DNA of 34,092 nt. Source: an uncultured Verrucomicrobiota bacterium. GTDB taxonomy: Bacteria > Verrucomicrobiota > Verrucomicrobiia > Palsa-1439. Below are positions 24,647-33,460 of the stretch, in pieces; the first letter of the stretch is position 1; each line of letters begins with the position of its first letter. The notes beneath the pieces are model-generated. The model saw only the letters and a program-made list of their open reading frames with translations, was not told where the DNA came from and did not search any database. The stretch spans positions 1 through 34,092 of the forward strand of contig CAINDI010000144.1 in NCBI GenBank assembly GCA_903847335.1. The letters run 5' to 3'. The translations under genes and the position numbers were made by a program.

Positions 24647-26182
24647 ATGGAACAAATCATCATCCTCGACTTCGGGTCGCAATACACGCAAGTCATCGCG
24701 CGGCGGATTCGCGAATGTCAGGTATTTTCGCAAATTCTCCGGTACGATACGCTGGCGGAAAAGCTGGCGGAGTTAAAACCGAGCGGCATTATTCTCAGCG
24801 GTGGACCGTGCAGTGTTTACGATAAGAAAGCACCACATTGCGATACCGGCATCTGGAAACTTGGCGTGCCGATTCTTGGTATCTGCTACGGAATGCAGTT
24901 AATGGCGCATCAGCTCGGTGGCAAAGTTCAACCAGGTGGAAAGCGCGAGTACGGGCCGGCGGAAATTGACATCGCAAAAGATACGACGCTATTCCGCGAG
25001 ATGGCTTATGAGCAACAAGTCTGGATGAGCCACGGTGACAAGGTTACTAAACTACCGGCGGGATTTATTACCGTTGCCAAGAGTCAGAACTCACCGTATG
25101 CGGCGATTGCGAATAATAAACGGCGGCTGTACGGCTTACAATTTCATCCAGAAGTTCACCACACGCCGAATGGCAAACAAATCATTTCCAATTTTGTTCA
25201 CGGTATCTGCGGTTGCGGCCGGAACTGGACAATGAAATCGTTCATCGAAAATTCCATTGAGGAGATTCGAGCGAGAGTTGGTAAAGACAAAGTGGTACTC
25301 GGCCTCTCCGGTGGTGTGGATTCTAGCGTCGCAGCGGCTTTGATTCACAAAGCTATCGGCGATCAACTCATCTGCGTGTTTGTCAATAACGGCGTACTTC
25401 GCAAAGGCGAAGCCGAGAGTGTTCAGCGAGTTTTTGGTGAACATCTGAAAATGAAACTGGTGTACACCGATGCAACGCGGATTTTCTTGTCAAAGTTGCG
25501 CGGCGTCACCAATCCGGAACGGAAGCGCAAAATTATCGGTCGCACCTTTGTCGAAGTTTTCGATAAAGCGGCTCACAAAGCCGGTAAGGCAAAGTTTCTC
25601 GCGCAAGGAACGACTTATCCCGATGTAATCGAAAGCGTTCCGATTGCTGGCAACCCGGCGGCAATGATTAAGAGCCATCACAATGTTGGTGGTTTGCCGA
25701 AACGGATGAAACTTGAATTACTCGAACCACTCCGGCAGCTATTCAAGGATGAAGTTCGCGAAGTCGGTACACAACTCGGCTTGCCGAAAGAAATCGTCTG
25801 GCGTCAGCCGTTCCCTGGCCCCGGTCTCGCGGTGCGAATTCTGGGCGAGGTCAACCGCGAGCATATTACCGTGTTGCAAAATGCCGACTGGATTGTCATC
25901 GAGGAAATGAAAAAAGCAGATTTGTATTACAAAATTTGGCAGACATTTGCCGTGTTGTTACCGGTGAAGAGTGTCGGAGTGATGGGCGACGAACGCACTT
26001 ACGAAAATGCAATTGCCATCCGCGCGGTAGATAGCGTGGACGGCATGACCGCCGACTGGGTGCGATTGCCGTATGATTTACTCGCCCGGCTTTCGACGCG
26101 GATCATCAATGAAGTCAAGGGTGTCAACCGCGTTTGTCTCGACATCTCCAGTAAGCCACCGGCGACGATTGAGTGGGAATAA
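24647..26182 (+). CDS. guaA: GMP synthase (glutamine-hydrolysing)
   Basis: GuaA aminates XMP to GMP with glutamine and ATP. The N-terminal class I glutamine amidotransferase has LDFGSQYTQ, the nucleophile Cys80 in GICYGMQ, and the His-Glu of [10 protein letters not shown]. The ATP pyrophosphatase domain has the P-loop LSGGVDSS, and the C-terminal dimerisation domain ends in the family signature [13 protein letters not shown]. From ATG 24647 it is 511 residues; the GTG at 24644, which overlaps the guaB3 stop, would add one. It is only 2 nt from guaB3, so the two form an operon for guanine nucleotide synthesis. It converges with the UroD-family gene 14 nt away. Confidence 0.97.
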   Translation: MEQIIILDFGSQYTQVIARRIRECQVFSQILRYDTLAEKLAELKPSGIILSGGPCSVYDKKAPHCDTGIWKLGVPILGICYGMQLMAHQLGGKVQPGGKREYGPAEIDIAKDTTLFREMAYEQQVWMSHGDKVTKLPAGFITVAKSQNSPYAAIANNKRRLYGLQFHPEVHHTPNGKQIISNFVHGICGCGRNWTMKSFIENSIEEIRARVGKDKVVLGLSGGVDSSVAAALIHKAIGDQLICVFVNNGVLRKGEAESVQRVFGEHLKMKLVYTDATRIFLSKLRGVTNPERKRKIIGRTFVEVFDKAAHKAGKAKFLAQGTTYPDVIESVPIAGNPAAMIKSHHNVGGLPKRMKLELLEPLRQLFKDEVREVGTQLGLPKEIVWRQPFPGPGLAVRILGEVNREHITVLQNADWIVIEEMKKADLYYKIWQTFAVLLPVKSVGVMGDERTYENAIAIRAVDSVDGMTADWVRLPYDLLARLSTRIINEVKGVNRVCLDISSKPPATIEWE

Positions 26183-26196
26183 TCGCCGCCGGTACG

Positions 26197-27261
26197 TTAA
26201 GCGTACGAGCCTAATTCTTTTGTGAGTGCGATGAATTGACGGAATTGCTCAAGACTCACACTGTCGGGTACGGAATGGTCGGAACCACCGATGTAGCCGC
26301 CGTTTTTCTTCATCACCGGTATTACCTCACGCATGTGAGCTTCAAGCTTAGCCGGTTCCCAATATAACGCGGCGTTTAGACCGCCGTGGAAAGTGAGTTG
26401 CTGGCCGTATTTCTGCTTTAGTTCGACTGGATTCATCCCGGCTTTCACTTCAATTGGGTTAAGAATTTGAACGCCGATATCGATAAAGTCAGGAATGAGC
26501 GGCAGCACGTTGCCACAGGAGTGAAGCTCGACGACGACACCATGGGCGTGCGCCCATTCGCAAGCGCGCCGGTGGACTGGCTTGAGTAGCTCTCGGTACA
26601 TTGGTAACGAGAAAAACTGATGTCCTTTATAACCGAGATCATCCGGCCACTGAATGGCATCGAAATGAAAGCCTTGGTCCCAGACCCAATCGAGTAAGGC
26701 CAATTGCGTACTGAGTTGCGTATTCCACATGTCCACAATCCAAGCAGGGTCTTCCGCCAGCGCCATGAGAACCGTCTCCGTACCCACCATCCATGAATGC
26801 GTTACATCGAAACCGAACCAGAGGTAGACATAAATCCACCGGCCTTCGGAACGCCACCGGGGAAAGTTATCCTGTAGTCGCTTGATGTCCACCCGGTCGT
26901 ACGTTGGCGTGATGCGCTGTTTGGCGACACGCCAAGCGTCGGGATCGGTGATTGTAAAATTAAGAAACTCCGGCACGCCGCCGTGTTTTTTCCAGTCTTT
27001 TATCGTCGCACCCCATGAAGTGGTGCGGATGCGGTAGTCATTGGTTTCTTCAAGAACTTTCGTGGGATACTGCGGGCTGTTATCCACTTCAAATTGAACG
27101 AACCGGTCAACCTCAAAATACTCATCCCAGTCAACATTGGACGGCAAGCCTTCATTGTGCCAGCGTTCCAAGGTAGAAGGCCATGGGATGTCAGTAATCG
27201 GAATGCGGTCGGCTTCTTGGTGTTGAAGGATGCGGCGCATTCGTTCTTGAGTAGTCATCAT
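26197..27261 (-). CDS. Uroporphyrinogen decarboxylase-family protein (not HemE)
   Basis: The 354-residue protein has the UroD/methyltransferase TIM-barrel fold. It lacks the N-terminal R-x-P-V-W-x-M-R-Q-A-G-R signature of HemE, reading instead ADRIPITDIPWP. It does have HSCGN (His247, Cys249), resembling the zinc site of corrinoid-linked methyltransferases such as MtaA and related proteins. Such paralogues are numerous in Verrucomicrobia, Lentisphaerae and Planctomycetes, with mostly unknown substrates. No corrinoid protein or methyltransferase partner lies next to it, so it stands alone. Tandem ATGs open the frame (27261 and 27258). Methyl transfer is a possibility, not a prediction. Confidence 0.82.
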   Translation of the reverse strand: MMTTQERMRRILQHQEADRIPITDIPWPSTLERWHNEGLPSNVDWDEYFEVDRFVQFEVDNSPQYPTKVLEETNDYRIRTTSWGATIKDWKKHGGVPEFLNFTITDPDAWRVAKQRITPTYDRVDIKRLQDNFPRWRSEGRWIYVYLWFGFDVTHSWMVGTETVLMALAEDPAWIVDMWNTQLSTQLALLDWVWDQGFHFDAIQWPDDLGYKGHQFFSLPMYRELLKPVHRRACEWAHAHGVVVELHSCGNVLPLIPDFIDIGVQILNPIEVKAGMNPVELKQKYGQQLTFHGGLNAALYWEPAKLEAHMREVIPVMKKNGGYIGGSDHSVPDSVSLEQFRQFIALTKELGSYA

Positions 27262-27308
27262 GTCGTTATCGCTAGCACAATCGGAACTCGACAGTCAAGG
27301 GTGCGGGC

Positions 27309-27339
27309 TTGACGTTGGGGTAGGGTGGTAGGCTATGCT
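27309..27339 (+). promoter_or_regulatory. Possible promoter of the glycosyltransferase-exosortase genes
   Basis: TTGACG (27309-27314) and TATGCT (27334-27339) flank a 19-nt spacer, slightly long for sigma70. The pair lies 15 nt before ATG 27354, in the 92-nt divergent gap shared with the UroD-family gene. Confidence 0.35.
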
Positions 27340-27353
27340 GATGATTACGGACG

Positions 27354-29195
27354 ATGTCTTCAGAATACGATAATATATCTGACCTGAACCAACCTGTTCG
27401 CTACCGGCGTCCGCTTTTCGAGCGCCTGCAAGATTTAACTTTCAAGTTCGACCGTGGAATGGGCGTGCGCTGGTTCCGGTTAGGATTCTTTCTTCTGGCA
27501 GTGCTCCTGGTAATCTTGATCTATACCGGCACTCAGTTTCATGGATTGCGCAGTCGCGAATCAATGGATTTAGGACAGTTGGGTCGGAACTTGGCGCTGG
27601 GACGCGGGTATGTGACGAGAAATATTCGGCCGGTCGATCTCGCATATTTGGGTTCGATTGGAAAACCGTCATTACGCGAAGACCGGGAAGTTATCCCTGA
27701 GCTGTGGACGCCACCGGTGTATCCCATGATTTTGGCGGGTTGGTTTCGGATTGTAAAACCACAAACGCGAATCGGTTTTGTCAAACATGAATTGCAGATT
27801 TCAGCGCAGCAGTTGCCGGCGGACTTAGGAAAACTCCAGTCACTTTATGCCGGCGCGCGTGGGGAGGCGATGCGCATTGACCGGATGATGGTAATTTTGG
27901 CTTGGATATTTTTCCTCGCGGATTTGGGAATGGTGTTTTTAGTTGCCCGCGAGTTGTTTGACCGGCGGATTGCACTGATCAGTGTGGTGCTGTGCTTACT
28001 CTGCGATTCATTACTAGATTCGTGCGTTGACGGCGGGATGTTGCCGTTTTTAGCACTATTAGTTTTAGGGCTGGTATGGCTGTTGATGAAAGCACAACGC
28101 TGGGCGGCGACGAAGATTTCAGTCTATTGGGTGACCGGTGCGCTAGTTGGTTGCGGCTTACTGGTTGGGGTGGCGACGCTCACGCGTTACACGATGGTGT
28201 GCCTGCTGGTGCCGGTGGCGCTACTCTTGAAGATGACGATGCGTGTGGGATGGCGTGTGAAATTCGGCTTTTGTTTCGGCGCGTTTTTGCTGGTGCTGAC
28301 GCCGTGGATGATGCGCAATTTCAAGGTGGCGGATTCACCATTTGGATTGGCGCGCTGGTCGGCAACTCGAATTGCGCCGGATGAACGCGGAGAAAACACC
28401 GCCCGGTTGGAGTTAGAACGCCAGTTCAACGTTAAGCAAGATTTGGGCTGGAAACGATTAGCGGTTCACGCGTTGACCAACTGGAAAAAACTTTATCGCG
28501 AGACAGTGAAAGATACCGGAGCAGGCTACTTGATTGCATTTTTTTTAGTGGGACTGCTCTACCGGTTCCGTCGGGATGAAACCGGACGCCTCCAGTGGTT
28601 GATTGCAGGGGCGCTAATCGTTACTGGAATCTGGTTGGGATTCGCGGGGCTACCGGAGAAAAACTTCTTTACAGTTTTCGTTCCGGTAATTGCGATGTAC
28701 AGCGCGGCGTTTTTCTTTGTGATGTTCGAGCGACTGCAATTGCGAAAACGCTGGGCACGACGCGGGGTTGTGGGATTGTTTGTAGGGATGAATGTCTTAC
28801 CGGCGGTGATGACGCTTTTACCACCGCGTCCGCTATCACCATATCCGCCCTATGACGGTGGAGTGGTGACGGCAATGGGGGAGACGTTTCGCGAACATGA
28901 CTTATTGGCGAGTGATATTCCGTGGGCGGTGGCGTGGTATAGCGACCGGTCGGCGGTGTTGATTCCGGTGGAGGAAAAAACATACATGGAATTTATCAAT
29001 GATCCGTTGCACGTAATTTCCGGTATCTATCTAACAACGCGGAGTGAGTGGCGTTTGGATGCGATTCAGAATTATAAATTTTGGTTGAGCAAATATGACT
29101 TTGTTCATCCGCCGCCGGAATCGTTTCCATTGAAGTACCGGCGGCAGTTAACGCCGGATGGTGAACAAGTTTTGTGGAGCGATCAACCGAAGTGA
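27354..29195 (+). CDS. GT39/ArnT-like polytopic membrane glycosyltransferase
   Basis: The 613-residue integral membrane protein has a cytoplasmic N-terminus, a first helix at about 46-62, then a periplasmic loop with RESMDLGQLGRNLALGRGYVT, the pattern seen in GT-C polyprenyl-phosphate-dependent glycosyltransferases of the GT39/GT83 type (acidic residue after the first helix, then LA.G.GY). About ten further helices follow, then a soluble C-terminal tail of about 110 residues. Such enzymes move a sugar from a lipid-linked donor to protein, lipid A or polysaccharide on the outer face of the inner membrane. It is 35 nt upstream of the exosortase gene, suggesting a role in exopolysaccharide or surface-protein glycosylation. 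Acceptor unknown. Confidence 0.75.
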   Translation: MSSEYDNISDLNQPVRYRRPLFERLQDLTFKFDRGMGVRWFRLGFFLLAVLLVILIYTGTQFHGLRSRESMDLGQLGRNLALGRGYVTRNIRPVDLAYLGSIGKPSLREDREVIPELWTPPVYPMILAGWFRIVKPQTRIGFVKHELQISAQQLPADLGKLQSLYAGARGEAMRIDRMMVILAWIFFLADLGMVFLVARELFDRRIALISVVLCLLCDSLLDSCVDGGMLPFLALLVLGLVWLLMKAQRWAATKISVYWVTGALVGCGLLVGVATLTRYTMVCLLVPVALLLKMTMRVGWRVKFGFCFGAFLLVLTPWMMRNFKVADSPFGLARWSATRIAPDERGENTARLELERQFNVKQDLGWKRLAVHALTNWKKLYRETVKDTGAGYLIAFFLVGLLYRFRRDETGRLQWLIAGALIVTGIWLGFAGLPEKNFFTVFVPVIAMYSAAFFFVMFERLQLRKRWARRGVVGLFVGMNVLPAVMTLLPPRPLSPYPPYDGGVVTAMGETFREHDLLASDIPWAVAWYSDRSAVLIPVEEKTYMEFINDPLHVISGIYLTTRSEWRLDAIQNYKFWLSKYDFVHPPPESFPLKYRRQLTPDGEQVLWSDQPK

Positions 29196-29230
29196 GCAAT
29201 TGACATTGCTGGAGGTCTGTTCCAAGTTTA

Positions 29231-30214
29231 ATGAGTCTTATGGAAGGTAAAAGTTTTAGGCAAATATTAGCGGGGATTACCGGCAATCGCGACTCTTTGC
29301 GCCGGTGGATGCTAGGAATCGTCGCGTTCGGCTTGATTGTGTATGCATACGGAATTAGCCGGGTCTGTATGTTTCAAATCACGCCATTATCGATGTTTGG
29401 TTGGTTGGCGGTGTTCTGGGGGCGCGGCGGTGATTATGCGCATGGATATCTTGTACCGGTCGCGTCTGTTGGTTTTTTTGTTTGGAAGTGGCGGACGACT
29501 TTGCAGAAATTACCGGTGGCATCGTCAGTGTGGGGATTAGGATTTATTGCGTTGGCAATGTTGTTGTACGTGGCCGGTGTTCGTGGTCAAGTTCCGCGAT
29601 TGGTTGCCGGTTCATTGATAGTGTTAGTTTTTGGAATGGTGTTGTACTTAGGTGGTTGGCTATGGGCAAAAGAGCTTTGGTTTGCATGCGCCTTTTTGCT
29701 TTTCATGATTCCGCTGAATGTGATTGATCCGTATGTGTCGTTTCCGTTACGGATGTTCGTGGCAAACATTTCCTGCGGGCTATTAAATCTATTGGGATTG
29801 GGAGTGTACAGTCAGGGCACGGGAATCTATTCACAAGCTGGAAGATTCATGCCGCTGGATGTCGCGGATCCGTGTAGCGGGATTCGCTCACTGATGGCAT
29901 TGATGGCGTTGACGGCGTTGTACGGCCAACTGGCGATGGATCAAGGCTGGAAAAAGTTAGTCCTATTTCTTTCCAGCGTACCGTTGGCGGTATTGGGCAA
30001 TTTAGCGCGCATTACAACAGTGGCCTTGGTGGCGCAAGGATTTGGTTACGATCCGGCGATGAAGATTTATCACGAGTTTTCTGGATACATTGTCTTCAGT
30101 CTGGCAATTTTATGCATGCTCGGTCTCGGTACATTATTGAATGTTCGTTACCGGGAGTTGATTGAGCATTGGTTGCAGGAAGAGACTCCGACAAATAATC
30201 TTAAGTCAGGTTAA
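29231..30214 (+). CDS. Exosortase/archaeosortase-family transpeptidase
   Basis: Exosortases are membrane proteases/transpeptidases that process PEP-CTERM-type sorting signals. The 327-residue protein has about eight helices and the full catalytic triad: Cys215 in DPCSGIRSL, Arg260 in GNLARITTVAL, and His281 in YHEFSGYIVFS. The N-terminal half has the family's DYAHGYLVPV segment. GGAGG-like purines (GGAGG at about 29211-29216) lie about 14 nt before ATG 29231, a rather long spacing; the second Met (29240) is an alternative. It sits between a glycosyltransferase and large secreted proteins, the usual exosortase-linked envelope setting. No PEP-CTERM tail can be seen on any protein in the window. 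Confidence 0.93.
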   Translation: MSLMEGKSFRQILAGITGNRDSLRRWMLGIVAFGLIVYAYGISRVCMFQITPLSMFGWLAVFWGRGGDYAHGYLVPVASVGFFVWKWRTTLQKLPVASSVWGLGFIALAMLLYVAGVRGQVPRLVAGSLIVLVFGMVLYLGGWLWAKELWFACAFLLFMIPLNVIDPYVSFPLRMFVANISCGLLNLLGLGVYSQGTGIYSQAGRFMPLDVADPCSGIRSLMALMALTALYGQLAMDQGWKKLVLFLSSVPLAVLGNLARITTVALVAQGFGYDPAMKIYHEFSGYIVFSLAILCMLGLGTLLNVRYRELIEHWLQEETPTNNLKSG

Positions 30215-30242
30215 TTAGTAGATTATTAGCATTGTTAAAAAC

Positions 30243-30273
30243 TTGACCGACGGGCGATGTTTTGACATATAAG
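30243..30273 (+). promoter_or_regulatory. Weak promoter candidate before the repeat-protein gene
   Basis: TTGACC (30243-30248) is followed after 18-19 nt by ATATAAG (30267-30273) in the 67-nt AT-rich gap after the exosortase gene. A second TTGACA at 30262 has no suitably placed -10. Confidence 0.25.
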
Positions 30274-30281
30274 CATTCATT

Positions 30282-32822
30282 ATGAATCTCCGAGCCACGT
30301 TTTTTCTCCTATTAGCGATTACATTACAACAGGTAGGTTCTTGGACAACTCTTTTAGCCAGCGACACTAATGTCTTTCTGGCTAATGACGGATTGCAGAG
30401 CGCAATTTACACCGCCACCGGTGTAAAGGTTATTGGTTCGTCTGATAATGCGAATTATTTGTTAGGGGCTAATAGTAGCAATAGTGTTTTAGCAATTGCG
30501 GTTCACCACATGGAATATGTTCTTGATCCAACCTTGCGCCCAGTAATTCGGCTGGTTGCCTACAAGAAACCGACAAAAACCACTCCCGGAGTTATCACTG
30601 CGACGCTTGTTGAATTCACTGAATTTGAGCATGTTTTTAATCTAAACAATCTGCTCGTTATGCGTGCCTATGGTACTGGGCTGACTGGGGTTAACGGTGC
30701 AAGTCTGGATGCCATCATCAATCTAACTTATATCGGCAATACAAACGGCGCTCCTGCGCAGCCGACGCAAGTTTCAATCCAACCGCTTGGTTTAGTTAAG
30801 CCCAACAACAAGCCAAGTTTTAAGACTCCAAGCACTATGGACGAGGGAACGGTATTGTTAACCACCGATGATCCTGCCCATCCAATATTGCAAGTAGATG
30901 TGACTGGAATCGGGACTCGACCGGTTTCAAATTGCAATGTTAACCTCAGTTCAACTCTGATTGACTTCGGCACGCTTACTGTCGGCACCACGAATACTCA
31001 GCCTCTAATCTTGCGCAATAATGGTTCGCTTCCTTGCACCGTTAGCGGAATTTTACTCAATGGCGGCTCGGCGTTTTCTGTGATTGCGCCAACAACGCCA
31101 TTCACGCTTGCCACCAATAATGCAATCACGCTTTTGGTTCGATACATTCCAATCACTAATGCTAATGACAGTGCGGTATTACGGATTAGCAGCACCGATC
31201 CGTCAGCTCCGCAGCAATATGTTAACTTAAGTGGCGACGGCACTACGGCATCACCTGTAAACATTACGGTTAGTCCGGGATTGTTAAATTTTGGCTCGGT
31301 TCAAATCGGAAGTAACCGGTCACTGAATGTCACAATCATAAATAGTGGCGGAACCACTGGCGCGGTAACAGCACTTGCCTTGGCAACATACAGCACCAAT
31401 TTTACTTATGCACCGCCGGCGCCGTTTAATCTTCCGCCATCTTCCACACAAACCGTGGCGGTGACTTATCAACCGCTTGACACTTCAGCCTCGACCGGTG
31501 CCTTGCAAGTTCAAGATACCGACCCTAACAATCCATTTGCCTCTGTCAGTTTAATTGCAACGGGTATTACGCCGGTCTGTTCCTTACAAATCGGGCCGAC
31601 CAGCCTGAACTTTGGCGCGGTGACTAATGGTGGAATTCTGAGCCTGCCTGTCAGCGTGACCAATAATGGTTTGGCGAATTGTTCCATTACCTCCATTGGT
31701 TACACCGGTAGTCCGGATTTTACAAACCTGCCGGCGGTGACATTACCAATCGTACTCCCTCCCGGTGCCACGACAAATCTGAGCTTCAGCTTTATGCCGA
31801 CCGGTGGGCTTGAAACTGGGAGCGCGTCGATTAACGACAGCGCTGGTTCTACCACAATTACATTCTCCGGTCTTGGTGCAATAATTTCTTCAAACTGCGC
31901 TGTGAATGTGAGCCCAACCAATCTTGCCTTTGGCAATGTTGCAATCGGTGCAACGAATACATTAACTTTCGTTGTTAGCAATACGAGTGCCACTAACTGC
32001 AGTGTGAATGGGCTTATCCTCAGTGGCAGCACAGCTTTTTCAACCAATACGCTGGCTCTCCCCATTCAATTACCACCGGGATCGCAGGTGGAAATCGGCG
32101 TTCGGTATAAGCCGTCTGCAATTGGAGCCGACACAGGAACTTTACAGGTTGTCACCGGTGATCCAGTAAATCCAATTGTCGCAGTTGGACTAACCGGCAA
32201 CGGCCTAGAGCCCTCAATTAGCCTTAGCACAAACAACCTTCAGTTCGGTCAACTGCCCGCCGGTAGTAATGTCACTTTGAATGTGTGGCTGACTAACTCC
32301 GGTGAGGTGATTGCTACGATTTATTCGATCTCACTCAGTGGTAGTCTTAATTTTACACTTGATCCCATTGTACCACGCTCGCAGTTTGAGTTGACCAACA
32401 ACGCTTCTGTGCTAATACCGGTGACGTATATTGCACCGCCTTATCCTTCTGCCGATGTGGGTGCGATTATCATCAGTAATAACTCACCGGTCTCACCGCA
32501 AATTGTTTTACTAAACGGTACTAGCTTGCAAAGCCTTCTGTCGATTTCGCTAAATAGTTGGTCGTTTGGAAATGTCGTTATTGGCAACACAAATTCTGCG
32601 GCGGTTACAATCCGGAACACCGGCAACACAAATGGAACAGTTGAAGCTGTAGAGGTGGATGGTAGTGGTCAGTTTATCGCTAGTCCAACCGCTCCGATTT
32701 TGATTGGGCCAGGATCATCAACTAACCTCAATATCCGGTACATTCCAGCCAATTTGCAGACACTAATCCTCTTCGGCGGTGCCGTAACAAGCTCTGGTAA
32801 ACCAACCAAAGTGAGTCCCTAA
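30282..32822 (+). CDS. Secreted choice-of-anchor D repeat protein
   Basis: The 846-residue protein has a signal peptide (about 1-26), an unrecognised N-terminal domain (about 30-170), and a tandem array of immunoglobulin-like ASH/choice-of-anchor D modules. The diagnostic x-F-G turn recurs at Gly230, 338, 445, 551, 656 and 763, a period of 105-108 residues, each followed by V..G....... and then the repeat end xxDP..P...V.L.G.G. Residues 186-214 look like the end of an additional degenerate module. The last module stops early, and the C-terminus (SSGKPTKVSP) has no sorting tail. Low-charge, Asn/Thr/Ser-rich composition suits a surface or matrix protein. Function unknown. Confidence 0.8.
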   Translation: MNLRATFFLLLAITLQQVGSWTTLLASDTNVFLANDGLQSAIYTATGVKVIGSSDNANYLLGANSSNSVLAIAVHHMEYVLDPTLRPVIRLVAYKKPTKTTPGVITATLVEFTEFEHVFNLNNLLVMRAYGTGLTGVNGASLDAIINLTYIGNTNGAPAQPTQVSIQPLGLVKPNNKPSFKTPSTMDEGTVLLTTDDPAHPILQVDVTGIGTRPVSNCNVNLSSTLIDFGTLTVGTTNTQPLILRNNGSLPCTVSGILLNGGSAFSVIAPTTPFTLATNNAITLLVRYIPITNANDSAVLRISSTDPSAPQQYVNLSGDGTTASPVNITVSPGLLNFGSVQIGSNRSLNVTIINSGGTTGAVTALALATYSTNFTYAPPAPFNLPPSSTQTVAVTYQPLDTSASTGALQVQDTDPNNPFASVSLIATGITPVCSLQIGPTSLNFGAVTNGGILSLPVSVTNNGLANCSITSIGYTGSPDFTNLPAVTLPIVLPPGATTNLSFSFMPTGGLETGSASINDSAGSTTITFSGLGAIISSNCAVNVSPTNLAFGNVAIGATNTLTFVVSNTSATNCSVNGLILSGSTAFSTNTLALPIQLPPGSQVEIGVRYKPSAIGADTGTLQVVTGDPVNPIVAVGLTGNGLEPSISLSTNNLQFGQLPAGSNVTLNVWLTNSGEVIATIYSISLSGSLNFTLDPIVPRSQFELTNNASVLIPVTYIAPPYPSADVGAIIISNNSPVSPQIVLLNGTSLQSLLSISLNSWSFGNVVIGNTNSAAVTIRNTGNTNGTVEAVEVDGSGQFIASPTAPILIGPGSSTNLNIRYIPANLQTLILFGGAVTSSGKPTKVSP

Positions 32823-32824
32823 CC

Positions 32825-33460
32825 ATGCACAAACTACAGCAAAAAATGAATATTCCCTTAGGTCGATCCATTGCGAGCGTAGTCGTTGTATTTATTATGC
32901 TACTCTTGTGCTTTACTCCACCGGCGGCACAAGCGGGTATTACAAATGTTATTTGGCAGGCGACTCTCGCCGGTCAGTTGGCGATTCAGCAATACAACGG
33001 CAAGCTGCAACCGAGAGAGCAGATCGCCAATTTTAAAAATAGCGACTTCCTGGCAATGGTCATTGGCGGCGCAAGTTCAACAAATGCAGTTTTAGGAGTT
33101 AACTTCGTGATGGCTGGTGGGCAAACTAACTTCTATCTAAGTGTGTATGATAAAACTAATCGTCAAAACTTCCTGCGAATTACCACAAATGAAACTATGG
33201 CGCTGATTTCCGATGGTAAAAATTTGACGTTCACGATTGAAGCCCCCATGTTAACAACAAATAGCACCTGGGGTGGCGGTTTTCTACGGATTGCCGGTAC
33301 AGGCAAGATTGTGAGCGGCGTGCCAGGACAATTAAATGCGGCCGTCAATGGGGTTTTTATTGATAACCGTCCAAGCGACTTGAATGGAACAACCGGACTG
33401 GTAATCAAGGCGACGCTGAGTACGCTGAGTACACCTCTTCGTGTTCAACCATCCAATTAA
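32825..33460 (+). CDS. Secreted protein of unknown function
   Basis: I do not recognise a family. The 211-residue product has a clear signal peptide ending in PPAAQA before GITNV, followed by about 170 residues rich in Asn, Thr and Gly with alternating hydrophobic residues, suggesting beta structure. No Cys motif, lipobox or C-terminal sorting signal is present. Two starts are possible, ATG 32825 and ATG 32846, neither with a ribosome binding site; both leave the signal peptide intact. It begins 2 nt after the choice-of-anchor D gene stop and is followed by an outer-membrane-like protein, so it is probably part of the same envelope operon. Confidence 0.7.
   Translation: MHKLQQKMNIPLGRSIASVVVVFIMLLLCFTPPAAQAGITNVIWQATLAGQLAIQQYNGKLQPREQIANFKNSDFLAMVIGGASSTNAVLGVNFVMAGGQTNFYLSVYDKTNRQNFLRITTNETMALISDGKNLTFTIEAPMLTTNSTWGGGFLRIAGTGKIVSGVPGQLNAAVNGVFIDNRPSDLNGTTGLVIKATLSTLSTPLRVQPSN
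33413..33430 (+). repeat. In-frame 9-nt tandem duplication (ACGCTGAGT x2)
   Basis: Two perfect adjacent copies of ACGCTGAGT encode TLS-TLS near the C-terminus of the secreted unknown protein. The length is a multiple of three, so the frame is kept. Confidence 0.75.

Noticed and set aside
26191-26207. Small hairpin GTACG-TTAAG-CGTAC between guaA and the UroD gene as a terminator
   Set aside because: The stem is only 5 bp, it overlaps the stop of the UroD-family gene, and there is no immediate T run.
30282-33460. Horizontal transfer of the surface-protein genes
   Set aside because: The stretch looks more AT-rich and CCGG is sparser at its start, but the Asn/Thr-rich proteins alone can shift composition, and CCGG returns in the later repeats; not enough to claim transfer.
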